From positions 1 to 32,650 of the IMG/VR virus record IMGVR_UViG_3300023202_000131: 32,650 nucleotides of DNA. The stretch is one strand, 5' to 3'. The stretch is from a virus. Made by a program: the position numbers and the translations under genes. The notes under the pieces are model-generated. The model did not search any database. It was not told where the DNA came from and saw nothing but the letters and a program-made list of their open reading frames with translations. This document shows positions 24,679 through 32,589 of the stretch, one piece after another (the stretch's first letter is position 1; the number at the start of each line of letters is the position of its first letter).

Positions 24679-26211
24679 TCAGAACGCCCCCGACGGCGAA
24701 AGCTTCGGGTGAACCGTCGACCCTTTGGGTTTCTTGGTGACTTCGGCGCGGCCGGTGTCGTCCAAGATCTTGATCTCAAGCACCGACGGCGGTTGCTGGT
24801 TCGCCGGCAAAAGCGGCGGCGTGACGGGCGCGACGTAGTTCCTGGCGAACTCGGGGTCGACCGTGCGCGGGCCGCTTCCGTCTGTCCCCGAGTAGGCGTC
24901 CACCCGTTGCTGGTCCGCCATCCGCTTCCATTCCTCGTATGCCTCGCTCCCGACCCCCAGCTTGTAGCCCGCGATCCAGTCCTCGAAGACGTGGGTGGCT
25001 TCGCGCCATCCGCCGGCGGGGTCCGAAGCCATCGACACCAGAAGGCTCTGGTTTTCCCGAATCAGCTCCGTCGTGAGCTGCGTAATCTCGCGCAAGTCGT
25101 CCTTGTATCCCTCGAACACCCCCACGCGCACCGCTTCCCATGCGCTCTTGAGCTTGACGACGTCGCCTTGCAGTGTGTCGAGGCGAAGCTCGGCCATCTC
25201 TTCGGCCTTGCCCGACGCCTTGGTGAGCTCGGCCGAGAGCGCTGAGAACTTCCCCGACTCGAACAAGTCTTTGAGGTTCGTGGCCGCCTTCTGTCCCCGG
25301 AGCCCAACGAGGTCCGCGAAAAACGCGACAACCTCGAGATTTCCACCGGACTTCTGTGCGGCCTTGCCGAAGTCCGAAAGCAGCATCGGCAGCGGCACAA
25401 GGTCGCCTTGCGAATCCTTGAGCTGGACTCCGAGGCGCTTCATGCGATGTTCGAGGCCCTTCGTCGGCTTCGCAAGCTTCGTGAGCATCGTGTTCATCGC
25501 CGAGCCGGCGACGGACGCATCAAGGCCCACGTCTTGCAAGAGCGCGACGGACGTGACGACGTCTTCGAACGGGATGCTGAGTTGTCGCGCGGTGCTCGAG
25601 ACGTTGGAGAGCGACTCTCCGAGGCTTCCGATCGTGCTGTTCGTTCTCGCGCTCGCAAGCGCCAACACGTCGGCGACGTGCCCGGCCTGCGTTGCTTCGA
25701 GGCCCATGCCCTTGAGGGCATTGCTCACAACGTTGGCGACTTCGGCCATTTCGAGCCCCGACGCCGCGGCAGCGTTGAGGACGCCGGGCGTCGCGCTCAG
25801 AATCTGTTGATTCGAAAAGCCCGCCTTCGCGAGGATTTCCATCGCGTTCGCGGACTCCGTCGCGGTGAACTTCGTTGTGGCGCCAAGCCGTTGCGCGAGC
25901 GTGTCGAGCTCGGCGATGTCGTGTCGCGTGCGAAGTCCGACGGCGCCCACGTTTGTGATGGCTTGCTCGTAGTCGGCGCCGGCCTTGAGGAAGCGCGCGG
26001 AGCCGTACGCGGCCGCGGCCCCCGCCGCACCAAACGCGAGCGTCACCCGTGAAAGGGTGCGGGCGACGTTCCCGAACGCGCCGCTCACGTTGCGCGCCAT
26101 GCGGTTGCCGGTGCGCTGGAACCGGTCCATCCGGCCCTGCATCTTGGCGACAGGGCGGGAGAACCGGTCCACCGCTTGGAATACCGTCTTCGTGGTGAAA
26201 CGTCCGGCCAT
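24679..26211 (-). CDS. tail tape-measure protein (TP901 type), short
   Basis: A 510-aa protein. A basic N-terminus (RFTTKTVFQAVDRFSRPVAKMQGRMDRF) precedes a hydrophobic helix (about 58-70, LAFGAAGAAAAYG). The TP901 core follows: QAITNVGAVGLRTRHDI, LAQRLGATTKFTATESANAMEILAKAGFS, and ALLQDVGLDASVAGSAMNTML. At 510 residues it is short for a contractile tail, and with about 1.5 angstrom per residue would predict a tail of roughly 75 nm. It begins four bases before the end of the frameshifted chaperone frame, the usual order. Confidence 0.9.
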   Translation of the reverse strand: MAGRFTTKTVFQAVDRFSRPVAKMQGRMDRFQRTGNRMARNVSGAFGNVARTLSRVTLAFGAAGAAAAYGSARFLKAGADYEQAITNVGAVGLRTRHDIAELDTLAQRLGATTKFTATESANAMEILAKAGFSNQQILSATPGVLNAAAASGLEMAEVANVVSNALKGMGLEATQAGHVADVLALASARTNSTIGSLGESLSNVSSTARQLSIPFEDVVTSVALLQDVGLDASVAGSAMNTMLTKLAKPTKGLEHRMKRLGVQLKDSQGDLVPLPMLLSDFGKAAQKSGGNLEVVAFFADLVGLRGQKAATNLKDLFESGKFSALSAELTKASGKAEEMAELRLDTLQGDVVKLKSAWEAVRVGVFEGYKDDLREITQLTTELIRENQSLLVSMASDPAGGWREATHVFEDWIAGYKLGVGSEAYEEWKRMADQQRVDAYSGTDGSGPRTVDPEFARNYVAPVTPPLLPANQQPPSVLEIKILDDTGRAEVTKKPKGSTVHPKLSPSGAF

Positions 26212-26214
26212 GGT

Positions 26215-26813
26215 TTAGCGTGTCGGCTTGGTTCGTTGCCGCAGAGAAGCCCGGTTGGCTTCGTAAAAGAAGCGGATTTGTTCCATCGTCAGCTCGCGCG
26301 CGTCCGGAAGCCCCGAGAAGTCCGCGCAGATTTGCGCGAGCATGGAGGCGTAGACGTGGAGCAGCGTGTGGTGTTTGAGGAAGAGATCCTTCCCCTCCGA
26401 AACCAGCGGCGTCCGGACCTTCAGGCGAAAAAAGGGATGGCGAGAACGCTCACGATCTTAAAGTCGCGGACGTCCATGTCGGCGAAACGGCTCGGGTGCT
26501 CTTTGCAGAGCCGCCCAAGCAACTTATACGACGCGCTCTTGCTTCCATCGGCAGCCATGAACAGCGATCCGGTGGGCTTGTGAAACTTGATCGGAGTCTG
26601 GTTTTCGTCGAACCGCGGCGTATACGTGAGCGCCCCGTCTTCCTCGAGAAGCAGGTCGCCCCGCGCCATCACCCGGACAAACGTCCGTTTCAGCCCCCTT
26701 AGCGATGCGCGGTCCGAGTCGTCGAGATCGTCGGTGTCGAGGTCCCACGTCTCACAGAGCCGCTCGAACTCTTGCTCGCAAACCGCGCGTGGGTGCTCTT
26801 TTCGGTCCGTCAT
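26215..26813 (-). CDS. tail-assembly chaperone GT fusion made by -1 frameshifting
   Basis: The longer product of the tail-chaperone gene. The first 129 residues are the G protein. At the slippery T-TTT-TTC the ribosome moves back one base and reads 70 more codons (RLKVRTPLVSEGKDLFL through ELTMEQIRFFYEANRAS) to TAA at 26217-26215, for 199 residues in all. The -1 frame stays open over this whole stretch, ends four bases before the tape-measure start region, and fills what would otherwise be a gap of about 200 bases without a gene. The T extension normally recruits tube protein to the tape measure. The match to the lambda G/GT arrangement in layout is very good; usage of the site is inferred. 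Confidence 0.88.
26421..26813 (-). CDS. tail-assembly chaperone G (Mu gp41-like), unshifted product
   Basis: A 130-aa acidic, mostly helical protein (CEQEFERLCETWDLDTDDLDDSD, then RGLKRTFVRVMARGDLLLEEDG, ending SVLAIPFF). It starts at an ATG overlapping the tube-gene stop (ATGA) with GGAGG upstream. Terminating at TGA right after the slippery site, it is the abundant form that coats the tape measure during tail assembly and is absent from the virion. Family assignment rests on position, size and the frameshift. Confidence 0.88.
   Translation of the reverse strand: MTDRKEHPRAVCEQEFERLCETWDLDTDDLDDSDRASLRGLKRTFVRVMARGDLLLEEDGALTYTPRFDENQTPIKFHKPTGSLFMAADGSKSASYKLLGRLCKEHPSRFADMDVRDFKIVSVLAIPFFA
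26427..26433 (-). promoter_or_regulatory. programmed -1 ribosomal frameshift site T-TTT-TTC
   Basis: On the minus strand the heptamer TTTTTTC lies in the right phase for X-XXY-YYZ slippage (codons CCT TTT TTC), two codons before the zero-frame TGA. The -1 frame is then open for 70 codons. No downstream stem-loop or pseudoknot was verified. Confidence 0.85.
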
Positions 26814-27199
26814 CCCTGCCTCCGAAGCTGCCCAATTCCTTCGACGTTGAAGGTCGCCGTCGCGTCCTCAGTGCTTCGGCTCACCTTCCCGACGATGGTC
26901 CCGCGCCCTTCCCATACAACGTTCCCGGGGAACGTGAACGTGATGTCTTCGAACACGGGGCGATTGGCGCTTTCCTGCAATGCCTCTTGGTCGCCAAGCA
27001 CGTCGTCGACTTCGACCTTGCAGTTTTCCGCGGACCAGTTCGTGCGCGGCATGACCTTTCGGCCACCCCCACCCCCATTGGGCCTCACTTCGGGCTCGTA
27101 TCCGCCCACGAAAACGTCCAGGTCGGCGTCCGCCGCCATTTGATACGTGCGATTACCGATGCTCATTTCAACGCAACTGCCGCCGATTGGGTTCGACAT
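26810..27199 (-). CDS. tail tube protein
   Basis: A 129-aa protein with the beta-strand pattern of contractile-phage tube proteins (MSIGNRTYQMAADADLDVFVGG, SAENCKVEVDDVLGDQEALQE, DITFTFPGNVVWEGRGTIVG, ATATFNVEGIGQL). A run of Gly around 40-46 would lie in a loop. A clear ribosome site (GGGAGGGAAGC) precedes the ATG and the gene directly follows the sheath gene in transcription order, the Mu L-M arrangement. It forms the inner tube that is driven through the envelope. Confidence 0.9.
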   Translation of the reverse strand: MSNPIGGSCVEMSIGNRTYQMAADADLDVFVGGYEPEVRPNGGGGGRKVMPRTNWSAENCKVEVDDVLGDQEALQESANRPVFEDITFTFPGNVVWEGRGTIVGKVSRSTEDATATFNVEGIGQLRRQG

Positions 27200-27209
27200 G
27201 CTTCCCTCC

Positions 27210-28697
27210 CTATGCCGCCAGCGGCCGCTGGCCGTAGTTGAATCCGAAGTTGAACGTCACGCCGATTTGGTCGGTGTTGCCCGACACCTTGGCGGTCACT
27301 TCGATATTGAGTTGGTCCCCGTCCTGTTCATCGATCCACACGTTGATGGACGCCTTCGCGAACTCGGGGTCGGCGATGATCGCCGCCGCCGCCGCCGCGT
27401 CGATAATCCCCGCGACACGGGCCTTGGCGTGCTTTGGCTTGCGCGCCATTGGGTTGGTGACGCCCTCTTGGTCGTCCGGAATGAGCACCGCGCCCTTCCA
27501 GTCGTTGCCCTCGAACTCGTTCCGCAGCGCGTGGATGAAGTTCATGAGCTTGACGATCGTCACCACCTTTCGATACGGCGGCACGGGCTGCCCCGTCGGC
27601 GCGTAGAAGGTGATGATTTTGCTGAGGTGCACCTCGCCGTCGATGACCTCGATGGTCGACGCGCCGTCCTTCAGGGCGGTGTCCCGCGCGGTGAAGTCCC
27701 ATTGATCGGAATCGGGCCCGGGCTCGATGCCCGTGGCAATCTGTCCCGCGTAGTCAACCGGAGGATTGTCCTGCGCGACCTTTGCGATGCGGGCGAGCTG
27801 TCGCGCCGCCACCACGAACGGAAGGCTCTTCGACCCGGGCGCCACGAGCAGGCTGTTTACGCGGTCGCTTGTTCGCACTTTGGAGACCGCCGTCGCCGCC
27901 GTCACGCTCGCGTCGGTGTTGCCGCAGAACGCAACCAACGGCCGCTTTTCGTTTGGCCCCCATCGCCCCTCGCCAAGCGTCCGAAGCGCGTCAAGCGCGG
28001 TCGTGTCCGCAACCTCCAAGCAGTTGAGGATGAACGGTGCCCACCCCGTGCCGAGCTGATTGATGGCAGGCGTGAGCGCCGGATTCGCCGCGCCGCCGGT
28101 CGGCTGCGTAATGGCAAACGTCATCCCTTCGGCGTCGCCAATCACCTCGATGTAGAGCCCGTTTCCGCTACTTCCCTTCCACTTGGCCGTGAAGTTCACG
28201 GTCGAGCCCGCGGCCACCCCAATCATGGGCTGCTCCAAGATGGCGTTGACCGCTTGCGCGGCTGCCGTGGAAAACGCGGCCGGGTCGGCGCCGACGCCAA
28301 GCGTGAACTGTTCGGACAAGATGCCGTTGATGGCCACGCGAAGCGTCGCCGAAGCGGTGAGCGTGCCGGTCGGGGCAATGGCCCCCGCCGCGGCGACCCC
28401 TGCCCCATCGTCGCTCAATGGGTAGACCCAGACCGGAATGGTCCCGACGCCGTCCCCGTTGACCGGCAGTAGTTCGCGGACGGCAAGGTTCGCGGGCGAG
28501 CCGTAGCCCACTCTGGCGCCGACTTCGTCTGCGGACAGTGGGCGGAACTTGTCGTTTGAGTAGACCGCCGCGCTTGCGCCTTGCGCGAAGACGTGAACTT
28601 CGATCGGAAGGTACAGGATCGTGTTTCGGCGGAGGTCCTGGAATTGGGTCTTGATGCCAACGCCACGCGCGATGGCCGTTGCTTCAAATGGCGGCAT
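27210..28697 (-). CDS. tail sheath protein (Mu gpL-like)
   Basis: A 495-aa contractile sheath subunit. Expected features are present: GVGIKTQFQDLRRNTILYL opening, VHVFAQGASAAVYSND, LFGP-equivalent neck PANLAVRELLPVNGDGVGTIPVWVYPL, a central domain with AFCGNTDASVTAATAVSKVRTSDRVN and ARIAKVAQDNPPVDYAG, and the C-terminal arm KVVTIVKLMNFIHALRNEFEGNDWKG through LNIEVTAKVSGNTDQIGV. AGGAGA lies ahead of the ATG. Presence of sheath plus tube establishes a contractile tail. Length is normal for the Mu group. Confidence 0.93.
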   Translation of the reverse strand: MPPFEATAIARGVGIKTQFQDLRRNTILYLPIEVHVFAQGASAAVYSNDKFRPLSADEVGARVGYGSPANLAVRELLPVNGDGVGTIPVWVYPLSDDGAGVAAAGAIAPTGTLTASATLRVAINGILSEQFTLGVGADPAAFSTAAAQAVNAILEQPMIGVAAGSTVNFTAKWKGSSGNGLYIEVIGDAEGMTFAITQPTGGAANPALTPAINQLGTGWAPFILNCLEVADTTALDALRTLGEGRWGPNEKRPLVAFCGNTDASVTAATAVSKVRTSDRVNSLLVAPGSKSLPFVVAARQLARIAKVAQDNPPVDYAGQIATGIEPGPDSDQWDFTARDTALKDGASTIEVIDGEVHLSKIITFYAPTGQPVPPYRKVVTIVKLMNFIHALRNEFEGNDWKGAVLIPDDQEGVTNPMARKPKHAKARVAGIIDAAAAAAIIADPEFAKASINVWIDEQDGDQLNIEVTAKVSGNTDQIGVTFNFGFNYGQRPLAA

Positions 28698-28700
28698 TGC

Positions 28701-29381
28701 TTAGTTCTCCTGAGTGAGGTCGAAGTTCGCGGCGAAATAGAGCTCGCCGTCTCCGCGTCGCTTCACCGAAAGCGCGATGCGTGAGAGTTCGGGGTAGGTG
28801 TTGAGCGGCGAGAACTCGCTGAGTCCCACCATGAGATCGATGCGCCCCCCGACGACGCGCGGGACAACGGCGCCGCCCTCGGTGGGACGGAAGACGTTTC
28901 GGGCTTGCACGCGGCGACTCCACACGATGCCCTTGAGCCCGAGATATTTGTGCTGGCTCGCCATCAACACCTGGCGAGTCAGCCTCATAGCCCTGTGCGC
29001 CTCGAAGATGGCCTCACGGTCGCCGGGCTTGTGGCCGCCGCCCACGACATCTTCGGCGATGCCGTAGCCGTAGCAGTCGATGTGATAGATCGCGTCGACC
29101 TTCGTGCGGTTGATGGCGTTGCTCGCCGAAGGGTCGTATTGGTCCGAGTCGTAAGCGATATGGACAATCGGCGGCTGCACCGTGAGCGCGCCTTCGTCGA
29201 GCGCAAACCCGTTCCACGGGTCGAATCGTTCGGTGCAGACCTTCAGCGACCACGGGGCCGGGTCTTTGCCGGCGTCCGCCGCGAGCGCTTTCTGGTTCTC
29301 AAACTCGGAGAGCAAGATCGCGCCAATCGCGTCCCGGACAAGCTCAAACGTGTCGGGGGCCTCGAGCAGATGGTCGATCAT
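28701..29381 (-). CDS. probable tail terminator / neck protein (Mu gp37-like position)
   Basis: A 226-aa protein starting at ATG in an ATGA overlap with the previous gene, directly ahead of the sheath gene. Sequence features are a helical N-terminus (EAPDTFELVRDAIGAILLSEFENQ), a beta core with PPIVHIAYDSDQYDP and KVDAIYHIDCYGYGIAED, and a helix EAIFEAHRAMRLTRQVLM. This looks like the Mu gp37/tail-terminator neck family, which caps the tube and joins it to the head. The call relies on order and general pattern. Confidence 0.7.
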   Translation of the reverse strand: MIDHLLEAPDTFELVRDAIGAILLSEFENQKALAADAGKDPAPWSLKVCTERFDPWNGFALDEGALTVQPPIVHIAYDSDQYDPSASNAINRTKVDAIYHIDCYGYGIAEDVVGGGHKPGDREAIFEAHRAMRLTRQVLMASQHKYLGLKGIVWSRRVQARNVFRPTEGGAVVPRVVGGRIDLMVGLSEFSPLNTYPELSRIALSVKRRGDGELYFAANFDLTQEN

Positions 29382-29749
29382 GGCCGGTAGGCTTGAAGGA
29401 TGCAGAGGACCGCGCCGATCGTGCGGTCAATGCGCGACTCGGTTACCTTGTAGTGACGCTCGGTGCCGCAGAGGTCGGTAAACGAAAGCACCCACGGCTT
29501 CTTGGCCGCGTCGGTGACCCCGACCGGGGTGTCCATCTCGACGCTCGCAAGCGCGCGGAGCGAGATGAGCGCGGACGCGCTTTGCCCGGCAATCAGTTGC
29601 CCGGTTTCCGGGTCAAGGGTTTCGCCAATGTCCGAAATCTGCGCCTGCACTTCTGCGGAGACTTCGAACGGATCTGAAATCACCACGGGCCAGCCGTCGC
29701 CCTCCACTATGGATTGGAGGTCGAGGCTGGCCCGCTGTCGGAGGTTCAT
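29378..29749 (-). CDS. head-tail connector (head-closure) protein candidate
   Basis: A 123-aa protein starting at ATG in an ATGA overlap. Its pattern (QRASLDLQSIVEGDGWPVVISDP, VSAEVQAQISDIGETLDPETG, ISLRALASVEMDTPVG, VLSFTDLCGTERHYKVTES, IDRTIGAVLCILQAYRP) is a small beta barrel with a metal-free core like head-tail joining proteins of other phages. Its place between capsid and terminator supports a neck role. Exact family not resolved. Confidence 0.65.
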   Translation of the reverse strand: MNLRQRASLDLQSIVEGDGWPVVISDPFEVSAEVQAQISDIGETLDPETGQLIAGQSASALISLRALASVEMDTPVGVTDAAKKPWVLSFTDLCGTERHYKVTESRIDRTIGAVLCILQAYRP

Positions 29750-29952
29750 GCGCCCTTCGCAGGAACCAGAACGCCGCTTTGCACGTAGGCGTCAAACGAG
29801 GTCTGCCCGACGAACTCGGGAACCACCTCGTCACCTTCCACCAACGTCCCCTTTCGGGTGCAGTTGATGGACTTGCCTTCGGCAACCACGTAACGCTTCG
29901 GTTTCGCAGGCGCCGCCTTCGGCTTCTCTGCCGCCGTCTTGCGTTCAGGCAT
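29746..29952 (-). CDS. small Ala/Pro/Lys-rich neck-region protein
   Basis: A 68-aa protein starting at the ATG at 29952, which shares a base with the stop of the capsid gene (TAATG); the open frame upstream to 30003 lies within the capsid gene. The first 20 residues are Lys/Ala/Pro-rich and disordered (KTAAEKPKAAPAKPK), then a compact part YVVAEGKSINCTRKGTLVEGDEVV resembling small Mu gp35-like proteins found after the capsid gene. Function unknown, possibly completing the head vertex. Confidence 0.65.
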   Translation of the reverse strand: MPERKTAAEKPKAAPAKPKRYVVAEGKSINCTRKGTLVEGDEVVPEFVGQTSFDAYVQSGVLVPAKGA

Positions 29953-31031
29953 TAGAGAATGACGTCCATGCAACCGAACGTGTCGATCGCGGTCGGGATG
30001 CACAGCGGGCGCGCGCTGACGCTAACCATCAGGTTTTCGCGGTCGTCGCTAAGCCATGCGTTCATGATCATGTCCATGCCGCGCTCTCCATCGGAGACGC
30101 GCCGCGGGAGATAAGGGAGCACGCGCGAATCGGGCGGGCCGATAAGCGGGATGTTCCCCCAGGTGAGGTCGAGGCGTCCGTCGCCCATGACGATGACCTT
30201 GTCGTCCGCCATGTAGCGCGTGAGAACGCCCGTCTGCGGGTCTTTGTACTGGCCGGTGTAGGACCAGATTTCGAGGTTGTTTTGCCCCACGGAAATGGTC
30301 CCGTGGAACTTGCCGCCCGCGCCGCGGGTCTCCGGAGCTTGCAAGCCCCCGAGGTTGATCCGCCGGTTGTCGAGTAGCGCCCGAACGTCGTTATTCGCCA
30401 GAAACCCGGTAAGCGCCGCGCGTCCCATGATGACGCGCACAGCTTCGGCGCGCCCGTTCTGACGAATGAGGTCCGCGCGGGCCTCGAGGTCGGCAAGCGG
30501 ATTGTTTGCGCCCGCCGCCCACGTTCCCGAAGCGTTGGCGAAATGCGCCGTCTTCGGTTTGAAGTCGATCGTGTAGACCGCGCTCCCGTTTTCGTCCGTG
30601 AGCGTGCACGTGCCGGTTTGAAGCACTTGCGCCGCCTCGAGTTCGACGGCTCGACGAACCTTCGCCTGAAGCCGCCGCGCGATGTCCCCGGCTGCCATCA
30701 TGGCATTCGCCTGGAAGTCGGGGTCTTGGAACGGGTCTTGGCCTGCCTGGCGCTTGTTGAGCTCGAACGCGCTCACCGCGCCTGCCTCTTTGAAGACAGG
30801 CGGCTTGATGCGCTTGTTCGTGTACTCGCTCGCCTGGTTGAGCCGCGGCCCCACGGTGATGTCGTGCACCGCAACGGCGACGTCTTCGTCCTCTCGAAGA
30901 ATGTCGATCTCGACCTCTTCCGAGTTGTGGAAGTTGCGCGGCGGGCTCGTGAAGAAGCCGGAGAGGAAGCCCGGGACTTCCGTGGTCTGCCGGTATGCCG
31001 TCAGCATCCGGCGTGTGAGTGAATCAGTCAT
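29952..31031 (-). CDS. major capsid protein (lambda gpE family)
   Basis: A 359-aa HK97-fold capsid protein of the Phage_cap_E family. Typical features: GFLSGFFTSPPRNFHNSEEVEID near the N-terminus, RLNQASEYTNKRIKPPVFKEAG, RQAGQDPFQDPDFQANAMMAAGDIARRLQAK, and WGNIPLIGPPDSRVLPYLPRR toward the end. AAGGAAGG precedes the ATG nine bases after the decoration gene. It forms the icosahedral shell stabilised by the gpD-like protein next door. Confidence 0.93.
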   Translation of the reverse strand: MTDSLTRRMLTAYRQTTEVPGFLSGFFTSPPRNFHNSEEVEIDILREDEDVAVAVHDITVGPRLNQASEYTNKRIKPPVFKEAGAVSAFELNKRQAGQDPFQDPDFQANAMMAAGDIARRLQAKVRRAVELEAAQVLQTGTCTLTDENGSAVYTIDFKPKTAHFANASGTWAAGANNPLADLEARADLIRQNGRAEAVRVIMGRAALTGFLANNDVRALLDNRRINLGGLQAPETRGAGGKFHGTISVGQNNLEIWSYTGQYKDPQTGVLTRYMADDKVIVMGDGRLDLTWGNIPLIGPPDSRVLPYLPRRVSDGERGMDMIMNAWLSDDRENLMVSVSARPLCIPTAIDTFGCMDVIL

Positions 31032-31040
31032 GTGCCTTCC

Positions 31041-31442
31041 TTACTGGTTGTCCTGTTGGGCAAGCTGCTTGACAGGCTTCGCAACGATTCCGCTATCGCG
31101 GAGGTCGTCGAGTACGGCCTCATCCACGTTGCTCCCGTCGCCGTCGGCATCGATGATGAGACGGTCCTGGTTGACCGTTCCGCGAATGAGCACTGCCGCC
31201 GCCACGTCGCCCGCGCCCGTGGCTTCCACGGGGTAGGTCAACACGCCTTGAGCAACGCCGTTGCCGGCCGTGCTGCCGCCCTTGACGTAGATTTGCCACT
31301 TGAGCGACGTCGTGTTCCTCGCAAGGATCGTCCCCGCTGCGAGCAGGTCCGCGCCACCGAACGTGATGACGTGGTTTTCGAAGTCCCCTTCTTCGAGCGC
31401 AATCTGCCCGAGGTCGACGTTTTCGATGTTGAGATTAGCCAT
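31041..31442 (-). CDS. head decoration protein (lambda gpD-like)
   Basis: A 133-aa protein whose ATG lies eight bases inside the end of the protease gene with GGTGA upstream. The segments LEEGDFENHVITFGGADLLAAGTILARN, WQIYVKGGSTAGNGVAQGVLTYPVEATGAGDVAAAVLIRG and NQDRLIIDADGD match the gpD family, trimers that clamp the expanded capsid. The usual gpD length is about 110 residues; here a helical C-terminal tail (about 108-133) adds to it. Confidence 0.88.
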   Translation of the reverse strand: MANLNIENVDLGQIALEEGDFENHVITFGGADLLAAGTILARNTTSLKWQIYVKGGSTAGNGVAQGVLTYPVEATGAGDVAAAVLIRGTVNQDRLIIDADGDGSNVDEAVLDDLRDSGIVAKPVKQLAQQDNQ

Positions 31443-31782
31443 GGCTCACCCCCATGAGTTCCTCGAACTTCGACACCACGGCTTCGCCGAAGCCGCCTTC
31501 TCCGTTCGCCTTTGCTCCATCGGCCGCTTCGGCGACGATGGCCTCGTCGTCTTGGCGGGCCTGGATGTCGCGCCTGTTGATGGCCGCGGCCATGTAGGTC
31601 GCGACAAGTGTTTGAGTCATCGGCTCGCCGCTTTCGATGGCGGCTTCCGAGGTTTTGCGATCCCCCGACTGTTGGCCCATTTTGAGGTGGGCACAGACGC
31701 GGTCGCGTTCCTGTGTTACGCCCTCTTGCACCAGAGCAGCACACAGCTCTGGATATTGGGCTCGCAGTTTGTCGAGGTTCAT
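31435..31782 (-). CDS. nested in-frame scaffold protein (Nu3-like internal start)
   Basis: An in-frame ATG at 31782 (MNLDKLRAQYPEL) begins the scaffold half of the protease gene and would give a 115-aa separate protein. AGAGGA lies seven bases ahead of it on the minus strand, a proper ribosome site inside the coding frame. In lambda, Nu3 is made the same way from the 3' end of gene C. The scaffold product fills the prohead and is later removed by the protease. The internal start is inferred from sequence only. Confidence 0.72.
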   Translation of the reverse strand: MNLDKLRAQYPELCAALVQEGVTQERDRVCAHLKMGQQSGDRKTSEAAIESGEPMTQTLVATYMAAAINRRDIQARQDDEAIVAEAADGAKANGEGGFGEAVVSKFEELMGVSHG

Positions 31783-32586
31783 ATTCGCTTCCTCTGAAGG
31801 CTCGGCTTCAGCATTTGGGACAGCCCGCAAGGAAGGCCCTGCGATACCGTCAATCATCTTTCGACGCTTCGCTTCGGCGGCGAGGAACGAAGCCCCTCTG
31901 CCAAAGTCCTGATTCACCGTCGCCACGGTGGTTTTTCGCCCGCGCGCAATCGCATCGGCAAAAAGCTCGTGAATGGCGTCCAGCCACTCCACGACGACCG
32001 CCTTCCCCTCTTCGGTGCGCACGTCCGGCCGCTTGTCGGGGGACTCCGAATTCGTCAGGTCGACAAAATCGATGTGCGCGTTCTCGGTGGTCACCATGAA
32101 CGACGCGGCAACGCCGACGCTTCCAAACATCGAAGCGGAGCTTGTTGCTTCAATGGGTCCGGCGACGGCTGCAATCGCATACGCGGCCGAAAACGCGCTC
32201 TCCGCCTTGACGACCATAGGTTTGTCGAACGCCTCGAACGCGGCAAGCGCATCGAAAAGGCCGTCCACGGTGCCGCCCGGGCTGTCGACAGAGACTTCAA
32301 CACGCTTGATGTTCGGGTCGCGCCCTGCCACGTCGAGCGCCGCCTGCAGGTCAACGTAGGCCGTGTTCGCGCCGTAAAAGAATTGCGCGATCCAACTCGG
32401 CTTCTTGGTCAAGATTCCCTCGACCCGGATTTCTGCGACGTCGCCGGCAACCGTCAGGCTTTGCGGCCCGTCCCCGCGCGCCATTTGTTCCTCGAACGCG
32501 GCGAGCTGCGCTTCGGACGGACAGACCCCGCCTTGCTCCATCGCCCTCAGTTCGCGGAGCACGTCTTCCCTCATCAACCACCACAT
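31435..32586 (-). CDS. S49-type prohead protease with C-terminal scaffold region (lambda gpC-like)
   Basis: A 383-aa protein. Residues about 45-245 form an SppA/ClpP-like S49 protease domain: AEIRVEGILTKKP, SVDSPGGTVDGLFDALAAFEAF, then the Ser of AESAFSAAYAIA as nucleophile, MFGSVGVAASF and the likely general base Lys in ESPDKRPDV. Residues about 269-383 are a charged helical scaffold (MNLDKLRAQYPELCAALVQEG, ending FEELMGVSHG). In lambda the equivalent gene makes both protease and scaffold. It starts 3 bases after the portal stop; a Met four codons later is also possible. Confidence 0.9.
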   Translation of the reverse strand: MWWLMREDVLRELRAMEQGGVCPSEAQLAAFEEQMARGDGPQSLTVAGDVAEIRVEGILTKKPSWIAQFFYGANTAYVDLQAALDVAGRDPNIKRVEVSVDSPGGTVDGLFDALAAFEAFDKPMVVKAESAFSAAYAIAAVAGPIEATSSASMFGSVGVAASFMVTTENAHIDFVDLTNSESPDKRPDVRTEEGKAVVVEWLDAIHELFADAIARGRKTTVATVNQDFGRGASFLAAEAKRRKMIDGIAGPSLRAVPNAEAEPSEEANMNLDKLRAQYPELCAALVQEGVTQERDRVCAHLKMGQQSGDRKTSEAAIESGEPMTQTLVATYMAAAINRRDIQARQDDEAIVAEAADGAKANGEGGFGEAVVSKFEELMGVSHG

Positions 32587-32589
32587 GGG

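Noticed and set aside
27147-28472. Plus-strand open frame of 441 codons
   Set aside because: It lies opposite the tail sheath gene, which is certain from its sequence and neighbours.
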